Shown: positions 16,292-24,334 of the stretch, piece after piece
How positions within the stretch are numbered: the stretch's first letter is position 1
How the letters are laid out: each line of letters starts with the position of its first letter
Assembly: GCA_963737225.1 (NCBI GenBank)
Contig: CAVTSA010000004.1
Coordinates: 620,001-684,000 of the forward strand
Length of the DNA stretch: 64,000 nucleotides
From: CAVTSA01 sp963737225
GTDB taxonomy: Bacteria; Chloroflexota; Dormibacteria; Dormibacterales; Dormibacteraceae
Reading direction: 5' to 3'
Position numbers and translations under genes: made by a program
Notes under the pieces: generated by a model
Database searches by the model: none
What the model was told of the DNA's origin: nothing
What the model saw: only the letters and a program-made list of their open reading frames with translations

Positions 16292-17476
16292 TCAGCTCTC
16301 GGCGACTGCTTCGCGCTCGTCCCTCCAGCGGAGGTAGCGGCGCTGGACCCGGGCCGCGACCGGCTCGCCGACACGTGCCACCACCGGGCCGGCCACGGCC
16401 ATCAGCAGCACGTAGGTGGCGGCGAGCGGGCTCAGCTCGGGCGTCGTCGAGGCGGCCAGCGTGGCGATCACGATGTTGAACTCGCCACGGCTGGCGATCA
16501 CGGTGCCGGCCCGGACCCGGCCGAGAGGGCCGATGCCCGCACGCCACGCCGCCCACCACCCGGTGGCGATCTTGGTCGCCATGGTGATCGCGCCCAGGAT
16601 GACTGCCACGCCGAGCACTCCCGGGATCTGGAGCGCGTCGGTGTTGAGGCCGAAGAGGACGAAGAACACGGCCGCGAACAGGTCCCGCAACGGCTCCAGC
16701 ACCTGCCTCGCGCCCTCGGCGACCCGCCCCGAGAGCGCGATCCCGATCAGGAACGCACCCACCGCCTCCGACACCTCGAGCAGTCCCGCCACCCCGGCGA
16801 CGATCAGCGCCAGCCCGAGCACCCGGAGGAGCAGGACCTCGTTGTCCTCACTGAAGACGAGTCGGTTGACGACATGGCTGAACCGGAGTGCCACGATCAG
16901 CACCACGACCAGGGCCGCGATCGCGACCACCTCTCCTTCCACGCCGCGGATCAGCCCGACACCGGCCACCACGGCCGTCAGGACCGGCAGGTAGAAGGCC
17001 ATCGAGAGGTCCTCCAGGACGAGCAGCGCGAGCACGATCGGCGTCTCGCGGTTCCCGATGCGCCCGAAGTCCTGGAGCAGCTTGGCGGCGATGCCGGAGC
17101 TGGCGCAGTAGGTGACACCACCCATCGCCAGCACGGCCGCAAACGGCCAGTGCAGGATCAGGCCGAGCACTACCCCCGGCGTCGCGTTGAGAACGATGTT
17201 GACCCCGCCCGCCGGGGCTTGAGCGCGCAGATTACCGAGCAGCTCGTCAGCCGAATACTCGAGGCCCAGGAGCAAGAGCAGCAGGACCACCCCGATCTGG
17301 GATCCGATCTCCAGGAACTCGTGGCTGGCCGACAGTGGCAGGAGGCCGTTGTGCCCGAACGCGAGCCCGGCCAGCAGGTAGAGAGGGACCGGCGACAGGC
17401 CGAGGAGGCCGGCCAGCCGGCCGAGCAGGCCAAGGGCGAAGAGGATCGCTCCGAGCTCGACGAACAGCGCGTCCAT
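16292..17476 (-). CDS. CPA2-type cation:proton antiporter (KefB-like)
   Basis: Monovalent cation/proton antiporter membrane domain, 394 aa, with about 12 hydrophobic segments. Typical CPA2 stretches include LYLLAGLAFG, LLLLGLEYS, VTYCASSGIAAKLL and FFVLFGLNTDA. The regulatory RCK domain is not fused but encoded just upstream at 17480-18106, three bases away, so the pair should form an RCK-gated K+ or Na+ antiporter. It ends 4 bp from the convergent ligase gene. Confidence 0.9.
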   Translation of the reverse strand: MDALFVELGAILFALGLLGRLAGLLGLSPVPLYLLAGLAFGHNGLLPLSASHEFLEIGSQIGVVLLLLLLGLEYSADELLGNLRAQAPAGGVNIVLNATPGVVLGLILHWPFAAVLAMGGVTYCASSGIAAKLLQDFGRIGNRETPIVLALLVLEDLSMAFYLPVLTAVVAGVGLIRGVEGEVVAIAALVVVLIVALRFSHVVNRLVFSEDNEVLLLRVLGLALIVAGVAGLLEVSEAVGAFLIGIALSGRVAEGARQVLEPLRDLFAAVFFVLFGLNTDALQIPGVLGVAVILGAITMATKIATGWWAAWRAGIGPLGRVRAGTVIASRGEFNIVIATLAASTTPELSPLAATYVLLMAVAGPVVARVGEPVAARVQRRYLRWRDEREAVAES

Positions 17477-17479
17477 GCG

Positions 17480-17632
17480 CTAGGAGGGTGTCGAGCGAGG
17501 GCGGCGAGGGATCGGGCGTCCAGGTGGTTCAGATGCAAGGCGCCGCTGCGGAGCGGAGTGAGCGCGTCCGTCCACTCGTGACCGAGCACCGTAAAGCGGC
17601 AACGCGTCGCAGATCGGCTGCATGGGCGTTCG
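17480..17632 (+). repeat. R1 dispersed repeat, copy B (about 153 bp)
   Basis: Inverted partner of the repeat at 4629-4775. Here it overlaps the 3' end of the RCK_C gene, whose last codons and stop lie inside the repeat. The palindromic tetranucleotide CTAG at the repeat edge gives a stop codon in either orientation, and it is used by the abutting gene at both copies (frr and this one). Confidence 0.75.
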
Positions 17633-18106
17633 GTCGCGCACGCCTTCGCGCGTACCGACCACGACGACGACGTCGCCGGCCTGGAAGCGGAAGTCGGGGG
17701 TCGGGGAGATGATGGTCTCCTGGCCGCGGATGACGGCGACGATCGAGGCGCCGGTCCGGGTCCGCGCCTGGGTCTCGCCAAGCGTGCGATTCGCGTACGG
17801 CGAATCGGGTTCGATCGGGATCTGCTCGCTGAGCAGACCTTCGACCGGGATCCCGGTGAGCGTGTCCACGATGCGCGGCACGCCGAGCAGCTCGCCAAGC
17901 ACGGCCGACTCCTCGTCGGTCATCCGCACCGTCTCGCTGCACGCATCAGGGTCCTCGCGAGAGAACACGAGCAGATCGCGACGGCCGGAGCGGTGCTTCA
18001 GGACCCCGACCCGCCTCCCCTTGTGCGTCATCAGGTCGTAGCGCATTCCGATCCCCGGCAGCTCCACCTCCTCGACGCGGACGCTGCCCACCGCCGATTC
18101 AGACAT
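17480..18106 (-). CDS. Antiporter regulatory subunit with RCK_C (TrkA-C) domain
   Basis: Predicted cytoplasmic regulator of the downstream antiporter, 208 aa. The N-terminal part resembles the KhtT-type subunit and residues about 85-155 form an RCK_C domain (GASIVAVIRGQ, FQAGDVVVVVGTREG). From about residue 159 to the end the sequence is Arg, Pro and Ser rich, unlike RCK_C, and is encoded by repeat R1. The native C-terminus has probably been replaced by the repeat. The overlap-free 3-bp gap to the antiporter indicates one operon. Confidence 0.82.
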   Translation of the reverse strand: MSESAVGSVRVEEVELPGIGMRYDLMTHKGRRVGVLKHRSGRRDLLVFSREDPDACSETVRMTDEESAVLGELLGVPRIVDTLTGIPVEGLLSEQIPIEPDSPYANRTLGETQARTRTGASIVAVIRGQETIISPTPDFRFQAGDVVVVVGTREGVRDRTPMQPICDALPLYGARSRVDGRAHSAPQRRLASEPPGRPIPRRPRSTPS

Positions 18107-18168
18107 CGGCCACCTCGTCGGTCATGGGCGCAAGGCTACCGGCGCCGGGCGCTACCGTGGGATGCGCG

Positions 18169-18945
18169 ATGACCGTGACCCCGCCCTGGGCCGGCGCCTC
18201 CCTGACGGGTCCCGGCGAGATCGCCGTGGCCCTGCTCGTGGTCGCGTACTGCGTCCTGGCGCAGCCCCTGGTCGGCTACCGGCTCCACCGACTGATGGAG
18301 CGCGAGGTCGCCGCGGATTCCGGCCGGCGCTGGCATGGCTACGCCCGCCTGCTGGTCCTGGAGCTCGTGCTCGGCGGTCTCGCGGTGGCGGTGGCGGCGG
18401 GCCTGAACGGGATCGGCCTGCAGCGCATCGGCCTGTCGGGGCCTCACCTCACCGGGTCGGGCCTGCTGTTCGGAGTCGGCCTGGCGATCGCGATCCTGGT
18501 TTGCGCCGCGATCGTGGCGTCGACGATCGCGATCTGGCGGCTGGACCGACCGATCCCGGTCATCGGCGGCGACCGCGTCCGCATCATGGTGCCGGTGCGG
18601 CGTTCGGAACGCGTGTGGTTCCTGGCCCTGTCCGTCGCGGCGGGCGTCTGCGAGGAGCTGCTGTTCCGCGGTCTCCTGCCGGCGCTGCTGTCGGCGCTCC
18701 TCCACGGCCCCCCGGCGTGGTTCGTGATCCTGCTGGCGGCGATCGCGTTCGGGGCCGCCCATGCGTATCAGGGGACGGCCGGCGTGGCGGCGACCGCGGT
18801 CCTGGGGGCGCTGATGGGGATCATCTACCTGGCCACCGGCAGCCTGTTCGTGGTCATGGTCCTGCACGCGCTGATCGACGCTCGGGTCGGGCTCCTGCCC
18901 GCGCGAGCGGTGGGGCGGGCGCCGGGCGACACGGCTCCGGCCTGA
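18169..18945 (+). CDS. CPBP family intramembrane glutamic protease (Abi/CAAX-like)
   Basis: Multi-pass membrane protein (258 aa) with the CPBP motifs: EELLFRG (motif 1), AFGAAHAYQG (motif 2) and VLHALID near the end. These residues form the active site of prenyl-protein and bacteriocin-immunity type CPBP proteases. ATG 18169 is chosen because the frame before it is not hydrophobic. TACCGT lies 10 nt upstream and may be the -10 box. It is divergent from the RCK_C gene. Substrate unknown. Confidence 0.87.
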   Translation: MTVTPPWAGASLTGPGEIAVALLVVAYCVLAQPLVGYRLHRLMEREVAADSGRRWHGYARLLVLELVLGGLAVAVAAGLNGIGLQRIGLSGPHLTGSGLLFGVGLAIAILVCAAIVASTIAIWRLDRPIPVIGGDRVRIMVPVRRSERVWFLALSVAAGVCEELLFRGLLPALLSALLHGPPAWFVILLAAIAFGAAHAYQGTAGVAATAVLGALMGIIYLATGSLFVVMVLHALIDARVGLLPARAVGRAPGDTAPA

Positions 18946-18984
18946 CCGGCGCCGTGGTGGGCGAGGTTCACGGGAGGTGATGCG

Positions 18985-19335
18985 ATGTGGGTTTTCAACG
19001 GCGCCGGAGAATTCCGGGCCGCGGCCGGCCGGCTGCTGGGGTCGAGCGGCTGGATCCTGGTCGATCAGGCCCGGATCGACGACTTCGCCCGCGCCACGAA
19101 CGACCACCAGTGGATCCACGTGGACCGGGAGCGGGCCCGCTCAGGACCTTTCGGCGGCACCATCGCCCACGGGCTGCTGACGCTCTCGCTGGTCCCGGGC
19201 ATGAATGGCGAGATCTACCGGGTCGACGGCGTCCGGCTCCTGATCAACTACGGCTACAACCGGATCCGCTACCCGGCACCGGTGCCCGCCGGCTCGCGGG
19301 TTCCACCGGCCGCTGGTAGTCCCGTTTTCGCGTGA
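18985..19335 (+). pseudogene. Truncated MaoC-type dehydratase
   Basis: Hot-dog fold (R)-hydratase of the MaoC family: the hydratase motif is present as FARATNDHQWIHVD and GPFGGTIAHGLLTL. Only 116 codons remain against about 150 in the family. Homology stops at PAPVPAGSRV and the last residues run into palindromic repeat R4, which supplies the TGA stop. The 64 bp left before yraN cannot hold the missing strands. The catalytic Asp and His survive, but the C-terminal beta strands of the hot-dog sheet are lost, so it is probably non-functional. Confidence 0.75.
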
Positions 19336-19384
19336 AAGCGGGACTGTGGAGCGCTCCATAGACCCGGTTTCGCGTGAAAACGGA
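19321..19384. repeat. R4 palindrome pair (TTTCGCGTGAAA family), 42-bp phased
   Basis: Two 22-bp near-palindromes with cores TTTTCGCGTGAAA and TTTCGCGTGAAAA are centred at 19331.5 and 19373.5. Midway at 19352.5 is a perfect 12-bp palindrome, TGGAGCGCTCCA. The whole segment is one long inverted repeat: of some 31 possible pairs only two are true mismatches if G-T pairs are allowed. It separates the truncated MaoC gene from yraN. Confidence 0.85.
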
Positions 19385-19399
19385 GTTTGTGGGGGCGGG

Positions 19400-19822
19400 T
19401 CAGAAGGCGTGTTCGAACAGCTCGATGCGGGGGCGCCCGTCGTCGCCGATCGTGATCGCGACCACAGCGTGCGTGATCTCCCCGCGCCACGCGTTGAGCC
19501 GGCGGTAGTCCTGCGCCGCGCGCCGGAGCCGCGCCTGCTTCACCGCGTTGACCGCGGCCTCCGGTGCACCCCAGCGGTCGGAGGTGCGGGTCTTGACCTC
19601 GGCCATCAGGAGGCGTCCGCCCCGCCGGCAGACGAGGTCGATCTCTCCTCCGCGGGCTCGGAAGCCGTGCCCGATCACCTCCCAGCCCTGCCGTCTCAGG
19701 AAGGCCGCGGCCCAGCGCTCGCCGGCGCGGCCGAGCTCGGCGGCCGCCGGGTCGCCGCCGGTCATCCCGCTGTCCCTGCCTCCGGAGCTCCCGCGGGCGT
19801 CACGCTGGTCCCGAGAGCTCAT
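19400..19822 (-). CDS. yraN: UPF0102 (YraN) family endonuclease-like protein
   Basis: Small protein of the restriction-endonuclease-like fold, commonly beside rnhB. Motif residues are GEIDLVCRRGGRLLMAEVKTR, split across two strands with the D-E-x-K arrangement. Function in the cell is not established. Starts at ATG 19822 (140 aa, overlapping rnhB by 23 bp) or ATG 19765 (121 aa); the shorter form matches the usual 120 aa. Confidence 0.88.
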   Translation of the reverse strand: MSSRDQRDARGSSGGRDSGMTGGDPAAAELGRAGERWAAAFLRRQGWEVIGHGFRARGGEIDLVCRRGGRLLMAEVKTRTSDRWGAPEAAVNAVKQARLRRAAQDYRRLNAWRGEITHAVVAITIGDDGRPRIELFEHAF

Positions 19823-20477
19823 CCACCTCGTCCAGCTCCCCGAGCACGGCCCGGATCGGGGCCCAGCTCATCCGGTGGATGGGTGACGGACCGAGCTCGC
19901 GCAGGGCCCGGCGGTGAGCCGCCGTGGCGTACCCCTTGTGGATCGCGAACCCGTACCCGGGGTACCGAGCGTCCGCTTCCACCATCAGCGCATCCCGGTA
20001 CACCTTGGCCACGATCGACGCGGCCATGATCGACGCCGAGGTGCTGTCGCCCTTGACCACGCACATCTGGGGCAGCGGGAGGGCGGGCACGTCCCAGGCG
20101 TCGATGAGCAGGTAGTCGGCGGCCACCGCCAGCGACCGCACCGCTCCTTCCATGGCCAGCTCGCGTGCTCGCGTCAGCCCGTCGGTGTCGATCACGGCCG
20201 GTGGCACCTCGTGCACGGCCCAGGCGACCGCACGCCGGCGGATGATGCGCGCCAGCCGTTCGCGCTGTGCCGCGGTGAGCTTCTTCGAGTCGTCGATGCC
20301 GGGCAGACGGTCGCCCAGCCGGAGGATGACCGCGCCCGCCACGGCGGGACCGGCCAGCGGGCCGAGACCCACCTCGTCGATACCGGCAGGGGCGGTGAAC
20401 CCCATCGCGAGCGCGCGGCGTTCCGATGCCCAGAGCAGCGGGCGCCGGCGCACCGGGCGGGGGGCGTGGGGAGTCAC
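19800..20477 (-). CDS. rnhB: Ribonuclease HII, variant GRG motif
   Basis: Removes ribonucleotides from DNA-RNA hybrids. The fold is clear from GIDEVGLGPLAGPAVAGAV, DSKKLTAAQRERLA, VVKGDSTSASIMAASIVAK and HKGYATAAHRRAL...GPSPIHR. The active-site Asp-Glu pair is present, but the usual EAGRGP is EVGLGP, so the arginine of the GRG junction-recognition motif is leucine. GTG 20477 (225 aa) is preferred; TTG 20513 is possible. It lies between rplS and yraN as in many genomes. Confidence 0.92.
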   Translation of the reverse strand: MTPHAPRPVRRRPLLWASERRALAMGFTAPAGIDEVGLGPLAGPAVAGAVILRLGDRLPGIDDSKKLTAAQRERLARIIRRRAVAWAVHEVPPAVIDTDGLTRARELAMEGAVRSLAVAADYLLIDAWDVPALPLPQMCVVKGDSTSASIMAASIVAKVYRDALMVEADARYPGYGFAIHKGYATAAHRRALRELGPSPIHRMSWAPIRAVLGELDEVDELSGPA

Positions 20478-20540
20478 AGACCCAAGGATGCCGGAGGCCG
20501 CGCTCCCCGCCAAGCCCCCGGGTTAAGAAACGGCGACTCC

Positions 20541-20993
20541 TCAGTCGTCGGGGTTGGTCTCCTGCTCCCTGGCCTTGCGCGTGGTCGGGGCCTTCGCCCG
20601 GGCCGGGGCTTTCCCCTTCGCTGCAGCAGCGGCGCGCCCGGCGGCGACATCGCCGCGACGCTCGCGGATGCGCGCCGCCCGGCCGGTGCGTCCCCGCAGG
20701 TAGTAGAGCCGCGCCTGCCGGACCTGACCGTGCCGCATCACCTCGATCTTGTCGATGCGCGGCGAATGGACCAGGAACGTGCGCTCGACGCCAACGCCGT
20801 GAGCCACGCGCCGCACGGTGACGTTGCGACGCAGCCCCCCGCCGGTGACCCGGATCACGAGACCCTCGAACACCTGGACGCGCTCGCGAGTGCCCTCCAC
20901 CACCTTGGCGTGGACGCGGACCGTGTCGCCCGGCCGGAGCTCCGGCACGCCCTCCTTCAACTGCTCGTTCTCGAGCTCTTCGACGATGTTCAT
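20541..20993 (-). CDS. rplS: 50S ribosomal protein L19
   Basis: L19 sits at the 30S-50S interface. The first 115 residues are standard (PGDTVRVHAKVVEGTRER, FEGLVIRV, ERTFLVHSPRIDKIEV, ARLYYLRGRTGRAARI). A 35-residue tail rich in Ala, Lys, Arg and Pro follows, a common feature in high-GC lineages. Its ATG overlaps the trmD stop as ATGA, indicating translational coupling. Confidence 0.96.
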   Translation of the reverse strand: MNIVEELENEQLKEGVPELRPGDTVRVHAKVVEGTRERVQVFEGLVIRVTGGGLRRNVTVRRVAHGVGVERTFLVHSPRIDKIEVMRHGQVRQARLYYLRGRTGRAARIRERRGDVAAGRAAAAAKGKAPARAKAPTTRKAREQETNPDD

Positions 20994-21658
20994 GCTCTCC
21001 TCTCCATGGGGGCCACCGGGCCGCGGGCATGGGCCCGGCGCCAGCGGGCGATCGCGGCATGGTCGCCGGAGAGCAGGGTCTCCGGCACCTCACGGTCGCG
21101 CCACCGTGCGGGGCGGGTGTACTGGGGGTAACCGCCGGGCTCCTGCCCGTGAGCGTCTTGCGTCAGAGAGGCGGCGTCGCCGAGGACACCCGGCTGCAGC
21201 CTGGAGATCGCGTCGATGAGCACCATACCGGGGAGCTCGCCGCCGCTCAGAATGTAGTCGCCGACCGAGATCTCGCGCGCACGCAGCGCCTCGCGCGCCC
21301 GGTCGTCGACGCCCTCGTAACGCCCGCAGACGATGACCAGCCCGGGTTCCCGGGCGAGCTCTCGCGCCAGCCCCTGGGTGAACGGCTCGCCCCAGGGCTC
21401 GGTGAAGATCACCGGGCCCGGGTTCCGGGGCCGGATCGCCTCCACCGCGGCCAGGATCGGCTCCGCCATCATCACCATCCCGGCGCCCCCGCCGAACGGC
21501 GCGTCGTCGATCTGGCGGTGCCGCGGGTCCGGCGCGAAGTCGCGGAGGTCGTGCGTGATCAGCTGCAGGCGATCCTCACGCAGCGCGCGGCCGACCACGC
21601 CCTGGCTGAACACGGGCCCGAACATGGCCGGGAAGATCGTCACCACGTCGAAGCGCAT
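20990..21658 (-). CDS. trmD: tRNA (guanine37-N1)-methyltransferase
   Basis: SPOUT-class enzyme that methylates G37 next to the anticodon and prevents +1 frameshifting. The 222-aa protein begins FDVVTIFPAMF and has GGGAGMVM, the trefoil-knot residues CGRYEGVD and GDYILSGGELP, and the C-terminal YTRPARW...LLSGDHAAI. ATG 21658 is chosen over an upstream in-frame start because MRFDVVTIFP is the normal N-terminus. Order rimM-trmD-rplS is conserved. Confidence 0.96.
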   Translation of the reverse strand: MRFDVVTIFPAMFGPVFSQGVVGRALREDRLQLITHDLRDFAPDPRHRQIDDAPFGGGAGMVMMAEPILAAVEAIRPRNPGPVIFTEPWGEPFTQGLARELAREPGLVIVCGRYEGVDDRAREALRAREISVGDYILSGGELPGMVLIDAISRLQPGVLGDAASLTQDAHGQEPGGYPQYTRPARWRDREVPETLLSGDHAAIARWRRAHARGPVAPMERRA

Positions 21659-21665
21659 GCCCCGC

Positions 21666-22190
21666 TCAGGCCTCCTCGTCGTCGAGCAGCCAGTCGGCAA
21701 TCATGATCTCACCGGCCGCCACGTCCACCGACAGGATCGCCTCGCGAGTGGCCGGGACCAGCGTCTCCACCACTGCCGGACGGTCGCCTGCTGACGGACG
21801 CTCGCCACGAACCACCCAGACGTCGTTGGCGGGGCGCTCCAGCACCTCCTCCAGCCGGCCCAACGGGCGGCCGGACTCCGCCCGCACGCGCAGCCCCAGG
21901 AGCTGGTCGACGTACCAGGCGCCGGCACCCAGCGGCCGCCGGTCCTCTTCGGGAACCTCCACGTAGGTCCCGCGGAGGCCCTCCGCCGCGGTCCGGTCGT
22001 CGAGGCCGGAAAGCTTGAGCACGAGCGCGCCCGCCGCCCGCTGGCGCCACTCGACGGTGTGGGCCACCCCCCGGACGTGCAGCTCGTTGCCGGCGTCGAA
22101 GCGATCGTCGAACTCCGTCAAGGGGTACACCTTGACGGCGCCGCGGATCCCGAAGACGCCGCTCACCTGCCCGACCCGGATCATGGACAT
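21666..22190 (-). CDS. rimM: Ribosome maturation factor RimM
   Basis: Assists assembly of the 30S head around S19. The 174-aa protein has an N-terminal RimM barrel (VGQVSGVFGIRGAVKV) and a C-terminal PRC-barrel (GAWYVDQLLGLRV...VLERPANDVWVV). It lies 7 bp before trmD and 7 bp after khpA, part of the rpsP-khpA-rimM-trmD-rplS operon. Confidence 0.95.
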   Translation of the reverse strand: MSMIRVGQVSGVFGIRGAVKVYPLTEFDDRFDAGNELHVRGVAHTVEWRQRAAGALVLKLSGLDDRTAAEGLRGTYVEVPEEDRRPLGAGAWYVDQLLGLRVRAESGRPLGRLEEVLERPANDVWVVRGERPSAGDRPAVVETLVPATREAILSVDVAAGEIMIADWLLDDEEA

Positions 22191-22197
22191 ACGCCGG

Positions 22198-22563
22198 CTA
22201 CTGGCGTCCGTCGGTTCGCGGGGTGGTCAGATCCACGAACACCTTGCGATGCTCGCGCAGGGAGGCCACGCGCACCAGCGTGCGCAGCGCCTCGATGTTG
22301 CGCCCCGACTTGCCGATCAGGCGACCCACGTCGCTTTCAGCCATCCGGATCTTGACCGCGACCGCTCCCCGACCGCGGTCGTACGTGCTGACGCGGACCT
22401 CTTCGGGTTTCTCGGCGACGGATTTGGCGATGAACTCGACCAGTCCCCGGTAGTCGATGCCGGCCACGTTCGGCGTGTAAGGCCGCCGGGGCCGGAAGCC
22501 GGCGCCGCCGCGACGGTCACCGCCGGGGCGGAACTCGCTGCGGTATCCGCCCGAGCTAGGCAT
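22198..22563 (-). CDS. khpA: KhpA-type KH-domain RNA-binding protein
   Basis: Single KH domain protein found between rpsP and rimM; relatives pair with KhpB/Jag and affect cell division and RNA metabolism. The core is DYRGLVEFIAKSV followed by the KH loop GRLIGKSGRNIEAL. The first 35 residues are an extra Gly, Arg and Pro-rich extension. It overlaps rpsP by 8 bp, so translation is probably coupled. Confidence 0.88.
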   Translation of the reverse strand: MPSSGGYRSEFRPGGDRRGGAGFRPRRPYTPNVAGIDYRGLVEFIAKSVAEKPEEVRVSTYDRGRGAVAVKIRMAESDVGRLIGKSGRNIEALRTLVRVASLREHRKVFVDLTTPRTDGRQ

Positions 22564-22921
22564 CGTCGTCCCCGCCGCGCGACGACTCGACCGGCGTCGG
22601 GTCGGTCGCCTCGGCGACCGCGGCCGGCGCCTCGGAGGCGGCCGCGCCCGACGCCGTCACCTCGCTCCTGGCACCCGCTCCCCCGAGCACTCCAGAACGT
22701 CGCAGGAGCTCACGAGCCGAATCCGACGGCTGGGCACCGCGGGAGAGCCAGCTGCTGACCTTCTCCTCGTCGATCTTGATCGTCGCCGGGTCGGTCAGCG
22801 GGTCGTAGTACCCCAGCTGATCGATGAACCGCCCGTCGCGGGGCGACTGCGAGTCGGCGACGATGAGCCGGTAGAACGGCCGCCGCTTGGCGCCCATGCG
22901 CTTCAACCTGATCTTGACCAA
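22556..22921 (-). CDS. rpsP: 30S ribosomal protein S16
   Basis: S16 stabilises the 30S body. The N-terminus VKIRLKRMGAKRRPFYRLIVADS and GRFIDQLGYYDP are diagnostic. The core is followed by an Ala, Glu and Ser-rich tail, giving 121 aa in all. The start is TTG at 22921, preceded by GAGGAGG about 9 nt away; no ATG or GTG is available upstream. It follows ffh at 46 bp. Confidence 0.94.
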   Translation of the reverse strand: MVKIRLKRMGAKRRPFYRLIVADSQSPRDGRFIDQLGYYDPLTDPATIKIDEEKVSSWLSRGAQPSDSARELLRRSGVLGGAGARSEVTASGAAASEAPAAVAEATDPTPVESSRGGDDDA

Positions 22922-22967
22922 GTTCTCGAATCCTCCTCACTGGGCCGCCGCGCGGCCCGCTTCCGGA

Positions 22968-24326
22968 TCAGCCGAAGAGCCGGCCCAATCCGCTCAACGC
23001 GTTCCCCCGGCGCCGCCCGCCCGCCTGGGGCAGGGCACCGAGACCGAACTGCTTCACCATCTGCTGCATCTGGTCTCGCGCCTTCAGCAGCTTGTTGACG
23101 TCCGAGACCTGGGTCCCGCTGCCGCGCGCGATGCGGCGCCGCCGGGAGCCCTTGATGATGTCGGGGTGGGCCCGCTCCTGCCTGGTCATGGAGAGGATGA
23201 TCGCCTCCATCCGGCGCATCTCCGCCTCCGGGTCGCCCTGCACCTGGCCCATCAGCCGGGTGCCCCCGGGAACCATCTCGAGCACGCTCTGGAGCGAGCC
23301 CATGCTGCGGAGCTGCTTCAGCTGCGAGAGGAAGTCGTCGAACGTCAGGTTGCCCTGGCGGAGGTTCCGTTCGACCTGCTGCTGGGTCTGCTCGTCGAGC
23401 GTGCGCTCGGCGCGCTCGATCAGGGTCAGCATGTCCCCCATCCCCAGGATCCGCTGCGCCATCCGGTCGGCGTGGAAGATCTCCAGGTCCGCCGGCTTCT
23501 CCCCGACGCCGGCGAAGCGGACGGTCTGACCCGTCGCCAGCTTGAAGGAGAGCGCGGCGCCACCGCGGACGTCCCCGTCGAGCTTGGTCAGGATGACGCC
23601 GTCGACGCCGATCGCCTCGTTGAAGGTCTGCCCGACCGACACCGCCTCCTGCCCGGTCATCGCATCCGCCACCAGCAGCACCTCGGTGATCGGGAGCGCG
23701 GCGCGCAGCGCGCGCAGCTCCTCCATCAGCTCCTGGTCGATCGAGAGCCGCCCCGACGTATCGAGGATCACCACGTCGCAGCCCTGCCGCCCGGCCTCGT
23801 CGAGCGCGGCGCGGCCGATGTCCTCTACGGCGCCCTGGCCGCTGAAGAACGCGACCTTTTCGCGCGCGGCCAGGACGCGCAGCTGCTCCACCGCGGCGGG
23901 GCGCCGCAAGTCGAGACCGACCACCATCGGGGTGTGGTGCTCGCGCCGCGCGTAGAGGGCCAGCTTGACGGAGGCGGTGGTCTTGCCGGCCCCCTGCAGG
24001 CCGACGAGCATCAGAACGGTGGGAGGGCTCTCCGCGTAGACGATCCCGTGGTCGTTGCCACCGAGCAGGTCTCTCAGCTGCTCGTGCACCACCTGTACGA
24101 CCTGCTGGGGCGGCGTCAGATGGTCCTTGGTCTCCACGCCGACCAGCCGCTCCCGGACCTGTGCGGTGAACTGCTTCACCACCTTGTAGTTGACGTCCGC
24201 CTCGAGGAGGGCCATGCGCACCTCCTTGAGGGCCAGGTCCACGTCCTCCGGACGCAGCACGCCGCGGCCGCTGACCCGTTTCAGCACCGCGCTCAGCCGA
24301 TCGGTAAGGGATTCGAACATCGCCAT
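22968..24326 (-). CDS. ffh: Signal recognition particle protein Ffh
   Basis: SRP54 GTPase that recognises signal sequences and targets ribosomes to the membrane with FtsY. Domain order: N domain (1-85), G domain with P-loop GLQGAGKTT at 109-117 and DTSGRLS, TKLDGDVRGGAAL, then the methionine-rich M domain (MRRMEAIILSMT, then SRRRRIARGSGT) to residue 452. It is 8 bp downstream of ylxM, the standard pair. The SRP RNA gene was not found in this window. Confidence 0.96.
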   Translation of the reverse strand: MAMFESLTDRLSAVLKRVSGRGVLRPEDVDLALKEVRMALLEADVNYKVVKQFTAQVRERLVGVETKDHLTPPQQVVQVVHEQLRDLLGGNDHGIVYAESPPTVLMLVGLQGAGKTTASVKLALYARREHHTPMVVGLDLRRPAAVEQLRVLAAREKVAFFSGQGAVEDIGRAALDEAGRQGCDVVILDTSGRLSIDQELMEELRALRAALPITEVLLVADAMTGQEAVSVGQTFNEAIGVDGVILTKLDGDVRGGAALSFKLATGQTVRFAGVGEKPADLEIFHADRMAQRILGMGDMLTLIERAERTLDEQTQQQVERNLRQGNLTFDDFLSQLKQLRSMGSLQSVLEMVPGGTRLMGQVQGDPEAEMRRMEAIILSMTRQERAHPDIIKGSRRRRIARGSGTQVSDVNKLLKARDQMQQMVKQFGLGALPQAGGRRRGNALSGLGRLFG

Positions 24327-24334
24327 CGCGCTGT

